DNA from: an uncultured Oscillospiraceae bacterium
GTDB lineage: Bacteria; Bacillota; Clostridia; Oscillospirales; Acutalibacteraceae
NCBI GenBank assembly: GCA_900552285.1
Contig: URYV01000003.1
Location: 1 to 29,556, forward strand
DNA: 29,556 nucleotides
Direction: 5' to 3'
Below, piece by piece: positions 8,397 to 15,693 of the stretch. The notes under the pieces were generated by a model. The model was not told the origin of the DNA, ran no database searches, and saw only the letters and a list, made by a program, of their open reading frames with translations. Numbering within the stretch: position 1 is the stretch's first letter; every line of letters begins with the position of its first letter. Both the position numbers and the translations under genes were made by a program.

Positions 8397-9023
8397 TTAT
8401 CTTATAAAATTGGTCTGGTTTCCGCGCTCGGCGGCAGGGGCTTCTATTCCCTGCTTTTTGCCCGCCTCGAAACATTTGAGCATCCATGCCATGTTTTTGG
8501 CAAGGTTTCTCATGGTCTGAAGACCCTCAAGATCGGCTGCCGTCTGCTCGGCGGTATTACCGTGAACATTGTTCCAATAGGTGGAGGGAACCATCGGCAT
8601 CTGAGCAAAGGCGAAATATTTGTTTATGTCGTCAAGGGAGGCAGAGGTTCCGGCGCGGCGGGCCGACACGACGGCAGCGCCGGGCTTGTGATAAAAGGCT
8701 GCGCTGCCCGCATAGAAAACACGGTCGAGCACCGAAAGCAGCCGTCCCGAGGCATGGGAATAATAAACGGGCGAGCCGAATATAAATCCGTCGCATTCCT
8801 TTGCCTTGCCTATAATAACATTTACAATGTCGTCGTCAAAGACGCATTTGCAGTCCAGCTTTCGGCAGGCCTTACATCCGATACAGTCGCGTATTGCGAC
8901 CTTTCCGAGATCCATGATTTCGCTTTCGATTCCCTGCTTTTCAAGTTCCTTTGCAACTTCGGTCAGGGCCGTAAAGGTACATCCCTGTTTATTGGGACTT
9001 CCGTTTAACATTAAGACTTTCAT
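8397..9023 (-). CDS. Flavodoxin family protein / NADPH-dependent FMN reductase
   Basis: The 208-residue flavodoxin-fold protein has the N-terminal FMN phosphate loop LNGSPNKQGCTFTALTEVAKELEKQG. It also has a cysteine-rich insert, IGCKACRKLDCKCVFDDD, typical of the iron-sulfur flavoprotein-like branch, and FGSPVYYSHASG, the isoalloxazine loop. The cysteines (C-x2-C-x4-C-x-C) could carry a cluster as in iron-sulfur flavoproteins, but spacing is not exactly the classical one, so FMN binding is surer than Fe-S. Its redox partner is unknown. It follows the hydroxyacid dehydrogenase by 16 nt and has a strong AGGAGGT site 6 nt before ATG, so the two are one operon. Confidence 0.88.
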   Translation of the reverse strand: MKVLMLNGSPNKQGCTFTALTEVAKELEKQGIESEIMDLGKVAIRDCIGCKACRKLDCKCVFDDDIVNVIIGKAKECDGFIFGSPVYYSHASGRLLSVLDRVFYAGSAAFYHKPGAAVVSARRAGTSASLDDINKYFAFAQMPMVPSTYWNNVHGNTAEQTAADLEGLQTMRNLAKNMAWMLKCFEAGKKQGIEAPAAERGNQTNFIR

Positions 9024-9039
9024 AAAAATACCTCCTGAA

Positions 9040-9987
9040 TTATTTCGCTATATTCACGGGATTTCCCGCAAGGTAGCTTTCAAGATTTTGCGCCGCGAGG
9101 GAAATAAGCCGTTCCCTCGTTTCCTTGGCCGCCCACGCGATGTGGGGGGTCATGATGCAGTTTTTCGCCGTCAGCAGAGGATTATCCTCCTCGGGCGGCT
9201 CCTTTGTGCAGACGTCAAGCCCCGCCCCCGCGATAATTCCGCCGTTAAGCGCCTCGGCAAGGTCGCCGTCAACCACCGACGGACCTCTCGCCGTGTTAAT
9301 AAGCCACGCCGTGTTCTTCATCTTGCCGAGATTTTCGGCGTTTATAAGGCCTTTCGTTTCGTCGTTTAAGGGGCAATGGAGCGAGACAATGTCGCTCTCC
9401 TTAAGCAGCGTGTCGAGGTCGACCTGCCTGTCGGGCTGCTCACCCATATCCCGGTGGGAGTAAAAAATGACATTCATGTTAAAGGCACGGGCGATTTTTG
9501 CCGTTTCCCTGCCTATTCTTCCGTAGCCGATAATCCCGAGGGTCTTGCCCTTGAGCTCGAAAAGCGGCGTGTTCCAAAAGCAGAATTTGCGGTAATCCCT
9601 CCATTGTCCGTTTTTAACGGCGTCGGAATGAAGGGCGACATGATTCGCAAGCTCCAAAATGAGGGCGAAGGTGTGCTGAGCCACCGCCTCGGTTCCGTAG
9701 GTGGGCACAAAAGTCACCGTTATGCCAAGCTCCCTTGCGGCCTTCACGTCGACGACATTGTACCCCGTGGAAATAAGTCCGATATATTTAGGCCTATCAA
9801 GCTTTTCAAGCACCTCTCTCGGAAAGGCGGTCTTGTTGCTGATTATAATGTCGCTTTTATTGCAGCGCTCCAAAACGTCGGCGCGCTTTGTGTATTCAAA
9901 GGCTTCAAAATCCCCGAATTTTTCAAAAGGAGCCCAGGACAGGTCTCCGGGGTTGCAGGTATAGCCGTCAAGCACGGTAATTTTCAT
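9040..9987 (-). CDS. D-2-hydroxyacid dehydrogenase, glycerate/hydroxypyruvate type
   Basis: NAD(P)-dependent interconversion of a 2-oxoacid and a D-2-hydroxyacid in the cytoplasm. The 315 residues are normal for the family. The Rossmann motif is TLGIIGYGRIGRETAKIA. The catalytic set is the Arg in INTARGPSVVDGDL, the Glu in CTKEPPEEDNPLL and the His in MTPHIAWAAKE. The CTKEPP segment and the WAAKETRERL tail resemble glycerate dehydrogenase and hydroxypyruvate reductase more than lactate dehydrogenase, but substrate remains inferred. The ATG at 9987 has GGAG at 7 nt. The downstream flavodoxin-like gene shares the transcript. Confidence 0.9.
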   Translation of the reverse strand: MKITVLDGYTCNPGDLSWAPFEKFGDFEAFEYTKRADVLERCNKSDIIISNKTAFPREVLEKLDRPKYIGLISTGYNVVDVKAARELGITVTFVPTYGTEAVAQHTFALILELANHVALHSDAVKNGQWRDYRKFCFWNTPLFELKGKTLGIIGYGRIGRETAKIARAFNMNVIFYSHRDMGEQPDRQVDLDTLLKESDIVSLHCPLNDETKGLINAENLGKMKNTAWLINTARGPSVVDGDLAEALNGGIIAGAGLDVCTKEPPEEDNPLLTAKNCIMTPHIAWAAKETRERLISLAAQNLESYLAGNPVNIAK

Positions 9988-10043
9988 GTGGCATCTCCAT
10001 TCTTTTGTTGCAAAAAGGGCATATATATGTTATGATTGTCGGG

Positions 10044-10130
10044 CGGTAAAAATCACTTCACCTAAACTTTACCGTATTGCGATAACCGATTTGACAAAGA
10101 TTTTATAAAATTTACAGTATAAACGGTAAA
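10044..10130. promoter_or_regulatory. Three CGGTAAA/TTTACCG boxes in the divergent control region
   Basis: The heptamer occurs at 10044-10050 (plus), 10068-10074 (inverted) and 10124-10130 (plus), between the hydroxyacid dehydrogenase (minus) and the COG2426 gene (plus). The second and third form a 9-bp inverted pair (10067-10075 with 10123-10131) that spans the plus-strand promoter and runs into its ribosome site. A shared regulator is inferred, not shown. Confidence 0.4.
10091..10118 (+). promoter_or_regulatory. Likely promoter for the COG2426 membrane protein gene
   Basis: TTGACA (10091-10096) followed by a 16-nt spacer and TACAGT (10113-10118). The -35 is consensus and the -10 is weak. 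It lies just upstream of the AAAGGAG ribosome site at 10128-10134. Confidence 0.5.
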
Positions 10131-10142
10131 GGAGCAAATTTT

Positions 10143-10643
10143 ATGGCAGAAACATTGACGCAATTTTTTCAAGGGCTCGGGCTTTCCAACGAGGTCGTTA
10201 TTTTCATAATTTCCATGCTGCCGGTGGTCGAGCTTCGCGGCGGCATAATCATGGCGGCGCTGCTCGGAATGAAGTGGTATGTGGCCGTCCCCATTTGTAT
10301 CGTGGGAAATCTTCTTCCCATTCCCCTCGTGCTTAAATTCGTCAGAAGAATACTTGATTTTCTCAAAAAATCCAAGCACCTTAAAAAAATCATCGAGTGG
10401 TTTGAGGAACGCACCAAAAACAAGGGCAAAAACATCGAAAATGGCTGGCTTGCGGGGCTTATCGTTTTTGTGGGAATTCCCCTCCCCGGCACCGGCGCCT
10501 GGACCGGCTCACTTGCGGCCGACCTTTTCCGCATCGACTTTAAGAAAAGCATGTTTGCCGTGACCGTCGGCGTACTTATAGCCGCCGCCATCGTCACCGT
10601 CATATGCTATGCCTTCCCGGCGCTGGCCTCTCAAATCTTTTAA
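10143..10643 (+). CDS. Small multidrug export family membrane protein (COG2426)
   Basis: The 166-residue integral membrane protein of the Sm_multidrug_ex (COG2426) family has helices around VVIFIISMLPVVELRGGIIMAALLG, WYVAVPICIVGNLLPIPLVLKFV, LAGLIVFVGIPLPGTGAWTGSLAADLF and FAVTVGVLIAAAIVTVICYAF. The conserved PxxELRGGI and IPLPGTGAWTG re-entrant-like motifs are both present. The family name comes from old annotation; transport function is not well proven. The start ATG at 10143 has AAAGGAG 8 nt upstream. Its stop shares the tetranucleotide TTAA with the stop of the convergent uracil-DNA glycosylase gene. Confidence 0.85.
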   Translation: MAETLTQFFQGLGLSNEVVIFIISMLPVVELRGGIIMAALLGMKWYVAVPICIVGNLLPIPLVLKFVRRILDFLKKSKHLKKIIEWFEERTKNKGKNIENGWLAGLIVFVGIPLPGTGAWTGSLAADLFRIDFKKSMFAVTVGVLIAAAIVTVICYAFPALASQIF

Positions 10644-11197
10644 GACTCGGTCTGCTCGGAAATAACTTCTCTGATTTTAATAAAGTCCTCAAAAGCGGCG
10701 GGCTTGTTGTTGGGATTTCGCAGAAGTGCTGCGGGATGAAAGGTTCCCATCATCAGGACGCCGTTTTTTTCAACGATTTTTCCGTGCTCGACCGTCACCT
10801 TGAAATTCGGATCGATGAGTCGCTGAGCCGAAATGCGGCCGAGGCACACGATTATCTTCGGGCGGATTATTCTCACCTGCTCCCGCAAATAACCGATACA
10901 GGCCTCCTGCTCCTCGGGCTTCGGGTCTCTGTTTTTGGGCGGGCGGCACTTGACCATGTTGGCAATGTATATTTTACTTCGGTCGAGGTCGATTGCGGCA
11001 AGAAATTTGTCGAGCAGCTTTCCCGCTCTGCCAACAAATGGTTCGCCCTGCAGATCCTCGTTTTCTCCCGGGCCCTCGCCGATAAACATGACTCTCGCGC
11101 TGTCGCTTCCCACGCCGAAAACCACGTTGTTGCGCGTTTTTGCAAGCTCGCATTTTTCACAGCAAAGACATTTTTGCCGAAGCTCTTCAAGGGTCAT
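10640..11197 (-). CDS. Uracil-DNA glycosylase, family 4 (iron-sulfur type)
   Basis: Removes uracil from DNA, the first step of base excision repair. The 185 residues include the four cluster cysteines C13, C16, C84 and C100 of the [4Fe-4S] families. The catalytic/uracil-binding motif A GEGPGENED is at 40-48, and motif B with H154 is in FHPAALLRNP. The Glu/Asp at the motif A position fits family 4 rather than family 1. The gene is transcribed against the COG2426 gene and overlaps it by 4 nt at the stops. It has its own promoter and weak spacing to the GGCGGTGG-like ribosome site. Confidence 0.93.
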   Translation of the reverse strand: MTLEELRQKCLCCEKCELAKTRNNVVFGVGSDSARVMFIGEGPGENEDLQGEPFVGRAGKLLDKFLAAIDLDRSKIYIANMVKCRPPKNRDPKPEEQEACIGYLREQVRIIRPKIIVCLGRISAQRLIDPNFKVTVEHGKIVEKNGVLMMGTFHPAALLRNPNNKPAAFEDFIKIREVISEQTES

Positions 11198-11227
11198 TTT
11201 TCCACCGCCTTTTTTGTTATTTTCACT

Positions 11228-11256
11228 ATTTTATCACACTTTTTTCAAATACTCAA
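11228..11256 (-). promoter_or_regulatory. Promoter for the uracil-DNA glycosylase gene
   Basis: Minus strand TTGAGT (11256-11251), 17-nt spacer ending in TGTGA, TAAAAT (11233-11228). The extended -10 TGn is present. Confidence 0.6.
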
Positions 11257-11266
11257 CGGTTATGAC

Positions 11267-11295
11267 TTGAAAAAAGTCGAATTTTCTGTTAAAAT
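11267..11295 (+). promoter_or_regulatory. Promoter for pduL
   Basis: TTGAAA (11267-11272), 17-nt spacer, TAAAAT (11290-11295) preceded by TGT. It lies back to back with the divergent uracil-DNA glycosylase promoter, separated by about 10 nt. Confidence 0.6.
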
Positions 11296-11327
11296 TATTG
11301 TCAGATATTAAATTGGAGTTGATTTTT

Positions 11328-11903
11328 ATGTCAAAACCCGTTCTTATTGAGACCTCTGCCCGTCACGTCCACGTCTCCCAAGAAGACCTCGAGACCCTTT
11401 TCGGAAAGGGCTATGAGCTGACCCCCAAAAAGGACCTTTCCCAGCCCGGCCAGTTTGCCTGCGAAGAGAGAGTAACCGTCGTCGGCCCCAAGAGAGAACT
11501 TAAAGGCGTTTCCATTCTCGGACCCGTTCGTCCCGAGACCCAGGTTGAGATTTCCCTCACCGACGCCCGTTCCATCGGGGTTAACGCCCTCATTCGCGAG
11601 TCGGGCGACACCGAAGGCACCAACGGATGTAAGCTTGTCGGCCCCGCAGGCGAGGTCGAGCTTGACCACGGCGTAATCTGCGCCAAGCGCCACATCCACA
11701 TGACCCCCGCCGACGCCGAGAAATACGGTCTTGAAAACAAGCAGATCGTTTCGGTCAAGGCCTCCGGCACCGGCAGAGAGACCATCTTCGGCGACGTCGT
11801 CGTCAGAGTCAGCGAAAAATTCGCTCTTGCCATGCACATCGACACCGACGAGTGCAACGCGGCAGGTATCTCTCCCAATTTCACCGGCGAAATACTCGAC
11901 TAA
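11328..11903 (+). CDS. pduL: Phosphate propanoyltransferase / phosphotransacylase PduL
   Basis: Exchanges CoA and phosphate on acyl groups (propanoyl or acetyl), making acyl phosphate for ATP synthesis by acetate/propionate kinase. The 191 residues form two PduL domains, each with a zinc-site histidine motif: SARHVHVSQEDL at the N terminus and CAKRHIHMTPADA near the middle. The start ATG at 11328 has GGAG at 9 nt; an upstream in-frame TTG has none. There is no encapsulation-peptide extension at the N terminus (it begins MSKPVLIETSARH) and no microcompartment shell gene in the window. This points to the housekeeping, cytosolic form that replaces Pta in many Clostridia. Confidence 0.93.
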   Translation: MSKPVLIETSARHVHVSQEDLETLFGKGYELTPKKDLSQPGQFACEERVTVVGPKRELKGVSILGPVRPETQVEISLTDARSIGVNALIRESGDTEGTNGCKLVGPAGEVELDHGVICAKRHIHMTPADAEKYGLENKQIVSVKASGTGRETIFGDVVVRVSEKFALAMHIDTDECNAAGISPNFTGEILD

Positions 11904-11924
11904 AGGCTTTTAAAGTCCACCTCA

Positions 11925-11965
11925 CGGCGGCATTTTCCTTGTGATTATGCCGCCGGTTCTTTTTA
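11925..11965 (+). terminator. Terminator of pduL
   Basis: Perfect 9-bp stem CGGCGGCAT (11925-11933) with ATGCCGCCG (11947-11955), 13-nt loop, then GTTCTTTTT. It begins 22 nt after the pduL stop. Confidence 0.9.
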
Positions 11966-11991
11966 AAAAAGTCCGAAACGAAGGTTTTTTC

Positions 11992-12888
11992 ATGAAATAT
12001 TACGTTCTTTTCAATCCCCTTGCGGGAAACGGCAGGGGCGTCATGGCCACCGAGGAGCTCATCTCCCTTATGAAGGGCGACAGTCTCGACTTCTGCGACA
12101 TGACAAAAATAAAAAGCTACGGCGATTTTTTTGATTCGGCGAAGGGCTGTCCCGTCATAATATGCGGCGGCGACGGAACACTCAACCGCTTTGTAAACGA
12201 CACGGCGGGCATAAATGCCGAAAACGACATTTTCTATTATGCCACCGGAAGCGGCAACGATTTTTTAAACGATCTTGAAAAGAAAAAGGGAGAGCCTCCC
12301 TTTAAAATAAATAAATATCTCAAAAATCTCCCCACCGTCACGGTAAACGGAAAGTCGTCGCTGTTTTTAAACGCCATCGGCTACGGTATCGACGGATATT
12401 GCTGTGAGGAGGGGGACAAAAAGCGGACGCTCAACGGCAAAAGCATAAATTACACTCCCATTGCCGTCAAAGGTCTTTTCGGAGGATACACCCCCGCTAA
12501 CGCCGTCATTACCCTTGACGGTAAGGAAATGACCTTTGAAAAGGTGTGGCTTGCCCCCACCATGAACGGCAGATATTTCGGCGGCGGCATGATGGCCGCT
12601 CCCAATCAGAACAGGCTCAATCCCGAGCATACGGTTGCCCTCATGGTCATGAACGGCAAAACAAGGCTTAACGCCCTTTGCGCCTTCCCTTCCATTTTCA
12701 AGGGTGAGCACATTACAAAGCACGCCGACATTGTCAAGGAATTTTTCGGCCGCGAAATCACGGTGAAATTCGACCGTCCCACCGCCCTTCAAATCGACGG
12801 CGAAACGATCCCCGGAGTGCTGGAATATTCGGTCAGCACGGCAAAGACCGCAAAGGACGGCAAACCCGCCGCTGCAGCAACGGTCTGA
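11992..12888 (+). CDS. Diacylglycerol/lipid kinase family protein
   Basis: The 298-residue cytoplasmic protein has a DAGK catalytic domain: FNPLAGNGRG at the N terminus, the nucleotide-binding CGGDGTLNRFVND, and ATGSGNDFLND for the acceptor lipid. The C-terminal half has GRYFGGGMMAAPNQNRLNP and LQIDGE, as in YegS/DgkB/BmrU-type lipid kinases. It probably phosphorylates diacylglycerol or a related lipid at the membrane. The ATG at 11992 is chosen because the fold begins there; the upstream in-frame GTG at 11941 lies inside the pduL terminator. The ribosome site (GAAGG) is weak. The Ala-rich tail (PAAAATV) is unremarkable. Confidence 0.88.
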   Translation: MKYYVLFNPLAGNGRGVMATEELISLMKGDSLDFCDMTKIKSYGDFFDSAKGCPVIICGGDGTLNRFVNDTAGINAENDIFYYATGSGNDFLNDLEKKKGEPPFKINKYLKNLPTVTVNGKSSLFLNAIGYGIDGYCCEEGDKKRTLNGKSINYTPIAVKGLFGGYTPANAVITLDGKEMTFEKVWLAPTMNGRYFGGGMMAAPNQNRLNPEHTVALMVMNGKTRLNALCAFPSIFKGEHITKHADIVKEFFGREITVKFDRPTALQIDGETIPGVLEYSVSTAKTAKDGKPAAAATV

Positions 12889-12903
12889 CGAAATATACAT
12901 ACT

Positions 12904-12935
12904 AAAAAATCCCATTGCCTCGGCAATGGGATTTT
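12904..12935. terminator. Bidirectional terminator between lipid kinase and D-lyxose isomerase genes
   Basis: Perfect stem CCCATTGCC with GGCAATGGG around a TC loop, flanked by an A run on one side and a T run on the other. It serves the converging lipid kinase (plus) and the isomerase operon (minus). Confidence 0.9.
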
Positions 12936-12948
12936 GTTTTTACAAAGC

Positions 12949-13698
12949 TTATTTTGCCTCGGGATATTCGTTTCCGAGCAGATAGAGAGGAGCCTCGTCC
13001 TCTTCCACCTCGGGGAAACGGCCGACCTTGGCAAAGAAGCGGGCGGAGGAGGTGTCCGCGTCCTTAATTGCGCCCTTGTAAGGCTCGGTGTCGACAGGCT
13101 CGAAGAAACGGTTGTCCTTGGAGTCGTCGTTGCACTGGCTGACCTCGCCGACAAGCACCTTTCCGTGGCCTTCCTCGCCCCAGAAGGAGTGATAAAGCTT
13201 TTTGGTGTTGGTCATGCTCATGCCGGGGGTGAGACGGACAACGGTACCTGCGGGAACGGTGTAATGTCTGCCGTCCACCTGAATTTCGACATCCTCGTCC
13301 GAAAGATTGTCGTTTTCGTCGGCTCCGTAAACCTTGATCATAAGGTTTCCGCCGCCGCGGTTGATGATGTCCTCCTGCTTATACCAGTGATAGTGGTAGG
13401 GAGTGACCTGATTTTCCTCGACGATCATGATTTTTTCGGCATATACCTTTTTGTCGTCGGGATTGAAAGCGTTGCCGTTGCGAAGGGTAAAGAGGAAAAG
13501 ACCGCAGCTGCGGAAATCGCCCGAACCGAAATCGGTGATGTCCCAACCGAGAACATTTCTGCGAATTTCGTCATACTCGTGATTTTTTTCCTTCCACTCC
13601 TCGGGGGTGAAATATGCGAAGGGAGGAAGCAGGAACTTGTGCTCGTCGAGGAAGGCGATGGCATCTTTTATGATTTTGTTGATTTCCGAACGTTTCAT
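12949..13698 (-). CDS. D-lyxose ketol-isomerase family protein
   Basis: The 249-residue cupin-fold sugar isomerase should convert D-lyxose to D-xylulose, and often D-mannose to D-fructose, with a divalent metal. The metal site is visible as PYHYHWYKQEDIINRGGGNL, where two His and a Glu are spaced as in characterised D-lyxose isomerases. A later His is in KLYHSFWGEEG. The conserved VPAGTVVRLTPGMS strand also matches. The ATG at 13698 follows AAAGGAG. The gene lies 17 nt after a PfkB-family kinase gene and shares its promoter, so the pair is likely an isomerase plus kinase route for a rare pentose or hexose. Confidence 0.88.
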   Translation of the reverse strand: MKRSEINKIIKDAIAFLDEHKFLLPPFAYFTPEEWKEKNHEYDEIRRNVLGWDITDFGSGDFRSCGLFLFTLRNGNAFNPDDKKVYAEKIMIVEENQVTPYHYHWYKQEDIINRGGGNLMIKVYGADENDNLSDEDVEIQVDGRHYTVPAGTVVRLTPGMSMTNTKKLYHSFWGEEGHGKVLVGEVSQCNDDSKDNRFFEPVDTEPYKGAIKDADTSSARFFAKVGRFPEVEEDEAPLYLLGNEYPEAK

Positions 13699-13715
13699 TT
13701 TAAAATCTCCTTTGA

Positions 13716-14669
13716 TTAAAGGGCAACCTCGTCGGTGTGCTCCTCCATGAATTTATAAATTTCGGCAAGGGGCTTAATACCTGTGGAGGCGCCAAGCTCC
13801 ATAACACAATGGGTTCCCACGGCGTTGCCCAGCTTTGCCGATTTTTCAAAGTCGAAATCCTGAGCAAGTCCCGCAAGGAAGCCTGCGCAGAAGGAATCTC
13901 CCGCACCGGTGGTGTCGGTGGGCTTTATGGAGAGATAGGTGGGGGCGAAATAGCCCTTTTTGCCGCCCTCGCGGATGTATGCACCCTTTTTGCCGGCCTT
14001 GATGATGACGTTCTTGACGCCCTTTTCAAAGAAAACGTCGGCGATGTCGTCGAAATCTTCTTTTCCGGCGATTTTCTGAGCCTCTTCGATGCTGGGCATA
14101 AAGAGATCGAGGTGAGGCAGAGCGGCCTCAACGCCCTTCATCCAACGGCCGGTGGGATCCCAAGCGGTGTCCATGACGGTGAATTTGCCCATGCTCTGAG
14201 CCTTTGCAAACATCTTTGCGGCAGGCTCGCCGTCAAGACCGTGGGTCAGCAGAGCGCCGGCGAGGAAAACAATGTCGGCGTCGGCAATGAGCTCGTCGGG
14301 AATGTCCTTATCGGTCATGGCGGAGGTGGAGCCGCCGTTATAAAGGAAGCTTCTCTCGCCCTCGGAATTCACACAGACGATAGAGGTGGTGGTCTGAACG
14401 TTTTCGTCCATAACGCAGCCTCTCACATCGACGCCCGCGTCCTTGCAGGTGTCGTAAACAAAGTGGCCGAAAAGATCCTTACCCAGCTTAACGCAAAGGG
14501 AAACCGGCACACCGAGCTTTGCAAGGTCGATGGAGGCGTTGGAAGCGCAGCCGCCCACGAACATGGACGAGCTGTCGATAAACTGAAGCTCGCCGGGAGT
14601 GGGGAGCGCATCCACCGGCTTGATAATGACGTCGGTTGTGACCGAACCGATACATAAAACTTTTTTCAT
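13716..14669 (-). CDS. PfkB-family carbohydrate kinase
   Basis: The 317-residue ribokinase-fold kinase has PfkB signature 1 near GGCASNASIDLAKLG and signature 2 DTTGAGDSFCAGFLAGL with the catalytic Asp near the C terminus. The N terminus MKKVLCIGSVTTDVIIKPVDALPTPGE is typical. The substrate is probably the ketose made by the adjacent D-lyxose isomerase (xylulose or fructose), but other PfkB substrates (nucleosides, fructoselysine, ketogluconate) cannot be excluded by eye. It is the first gene of the two-gene operon, with a GGGAGG ribosome site before ATG at 14669 and its own consensus-like promoter. Confidence 0.9.
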   Translation of the reverse strand: MKKVLCIGSVTTDVIIKPVDALPTPGELQFIDSSSMFVGGCASNASIDLAKLGVPVSLCVKLGKDLFGHFVYDTCKDAGVDVRGCVMDENVQTTTSIVCVNSEGERSFLYNGGSTSAMTDKDIPDELIADADIVFLAGALLTHGLDGEPAAKMFAKAQSMGKFTVMDTAWDPTGRWMKGVEAALPHLDLFMPSIEEAQKIAGKEDFDDIADVFFEKGVKNVIIKAGKKGAYIREGGKKGYFAPTYLSIKPTDTTGAGDSFCAGFLAGLAQDFDFEKSAKLGNAVGTHCVMELGASTGIKPLAEIYKFMEEHTDEVAL

Positions 14670-14708
14670 TTGATTATTCCTCCCAAGATTTGAAGTTATA
14701 TCCCAGTA

Positions 14709-14737
14709 ATTATATAGCAGTTTGCCCTCAAGGTCAA
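14709..14737 (-). promoter_or_regulatory. Promoter of the sugar kinase/isomerase operon
   Basis: Minus strand TTGACC (14737-14732), 17-nt spacer, TATAAT (14714-14709). It lies 40-70 nt before the kinase ATG, and its upstream side is 16 nt from the 161-bp repeat element. Confidence 0.8.
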
Positions 14738-14753
14738 GAGCAAAACCGAAAGT

Positions 14754-14914
14754 TTAACCATAACACACACATACGAACACGATTTTGGCGGAGAAAAATC
14801 CCCACATCCTATGTTAAAATGCTCGTTAATCCGACAGCCTATATGCGACGACAAGCCGAAAAGCACCGTTAATAGGCTATTTCAGGCGTGTTCGGATATG
14901 TGCGTTATGGTTAA
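14754..14914. mobile_element. 161-bp MITE-like element with 28-bp terminal inverted repeats (complete copy)
   Basis: The left end (14754-14781) and right end (14887-14914) are inverted repeats agreeing at 25 of 28 positions; both end in TTAA. Inside is a second dyad, AGCCTAT (14837-14843) with ATAGGCT (14871-14877). There is no coding capacity. The right 77 bp recur at the start of the window (1-77). The size, terminal repeats and dispersal fit a non-autonomous transposable element or a structured intergenic repeat (RUP/ERIC-like). It lies between the 3' end of the short-chain dehydrogenase gene (17 nt away) and the kinase promoter. Confidence 0.75.
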
Positions 14915-14931
14915 GCAACAGATGCCCGGCT

Positions 14932-15693
14932 TTATTTCAAACGGCTTTTCCACTGAGCGTTCATAAACCATCTCGGGAAAAATCTTCCGCCGAATTTATG
15001 AAGCTTGACAAAACCGCCGTAAACCGAGAATTTTTTGCCTATGTCGGCGTCCTCCACCGCCCTTTTTACCACGTCCTTCGGAAGGTAAAGGGGCTTGTAT
15101 CTTTTGGGGGCGTGCTCGGTGTTTTGCTCGTCGGTGTGGTCGAAAAACTCGGTGGCCACCCACCCGGGGCTGACCTGAGTCACCGAAATTTTCTTCGGCT
15201 TAAGCTCGAGGGCGAGGGCATAGCTGTAATGTTGAACAAAGGCCTTTGTTGAGGCATAGCAATCGAAAAAGGGAAGCGGATAAAAGGCCGAGGAGGAGCA
15301 AAGCTCGATAATGTGCCCGCCCTTTTCCATAAAGGGAACGGTGGCCTGAGTCATGACGGCAAGCGCCTTGACGTTAAGGTCGATCATGTCGCAGGTGGAT
15401 TTTATCCCAACCTCCTCCACACTTCCCATTTTTCCGAAGCCGGCGCAGTTGACAAGATAGCTCACCGTCGGCTTATGGCGGGAAAGCTCGTCCGCATAGC
15501 GCTCAAAGCTTTCCTTTTTAAGCAGGTCGAGAGGCATGATTTTGACCGGGGTTTTAAGCTCCTCCGAAAGCTCGGCAAGACGGCCTTCCCTTCTCGCAAT
15601 AAGCCAAAGGCAGTCGAGCCCCTTTTTGTCGAGCTCCTTGGCAAAGCACCGTCCCATACCCGATGACGCCCCTGTTATAACTCCGATTTTCAT
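14932..15693 (-). CDS. Short-chain dehydrogenase/reductase (SDR) family oxidoreductase
   Basis: The 253-residue classical SDR has the cofactor loop TGASSGMGRCFAKEL, NCAGFGKMG, the catalytic Ser in ELCSSSAFYPLP and the YxxxK pair in CYASTKAF. PGWVATEFFDHT follows, as in dehydrogenases acting on lipid or acyl intermediates. LIARREGRL after the second strand suggests NADP preference (basic residues). The ATG at 15693 is chosen over the upstream TTG at 15714: AGGAG sits 10 nt before it, and it overlaps the YbaK-type gene stop as ATGA. The substrate is unknown. It is the last gene of the cysteine desulfurase operon and has no simple terminator; transcription would run into the repeat element. Confidence 0.88.
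   Translation of the reverse strand: MKIGVITGASSGMGRCFAKELDKKGLDCLWLIARREGRLAELSEELKTPVKIMPLDLLKKESFERYADELSRHKPTVSYLVNCAGFGKMGSVEEVGIKSTCDMIDLNVKALAVMTQATVPFMEKGGHIIELCSSSAFYPLPFFDCYASTKAFVQHYSYALALELKPKKISVTQVSPGWVATEFFDHTDEQNTEHAPKRYKPLYLPKDVVKRAVEDADIGKKFSVYGGFVKLHKFGGRFFPRWFMNAQWKSRLK

Noticed and set aside
10021..10050. Promoter TTTACC-N18-TATATA for the hydroxyacid dehydrogenase
   Set aside because: Weak at both hexamers; noted only in connection with the heptamer boxes.
11328..11903. Bacterial microcompartment locus
   Set aside because: PduL has no encapsulation tail and no shell protein or signature enzyme is nearby.
14690..14872. Small plus-strand ORF across the repeat element
   Set aside because: No ribosome site, crosses the terminal repeat and the kinase promoter, and has no recognisable protein features.
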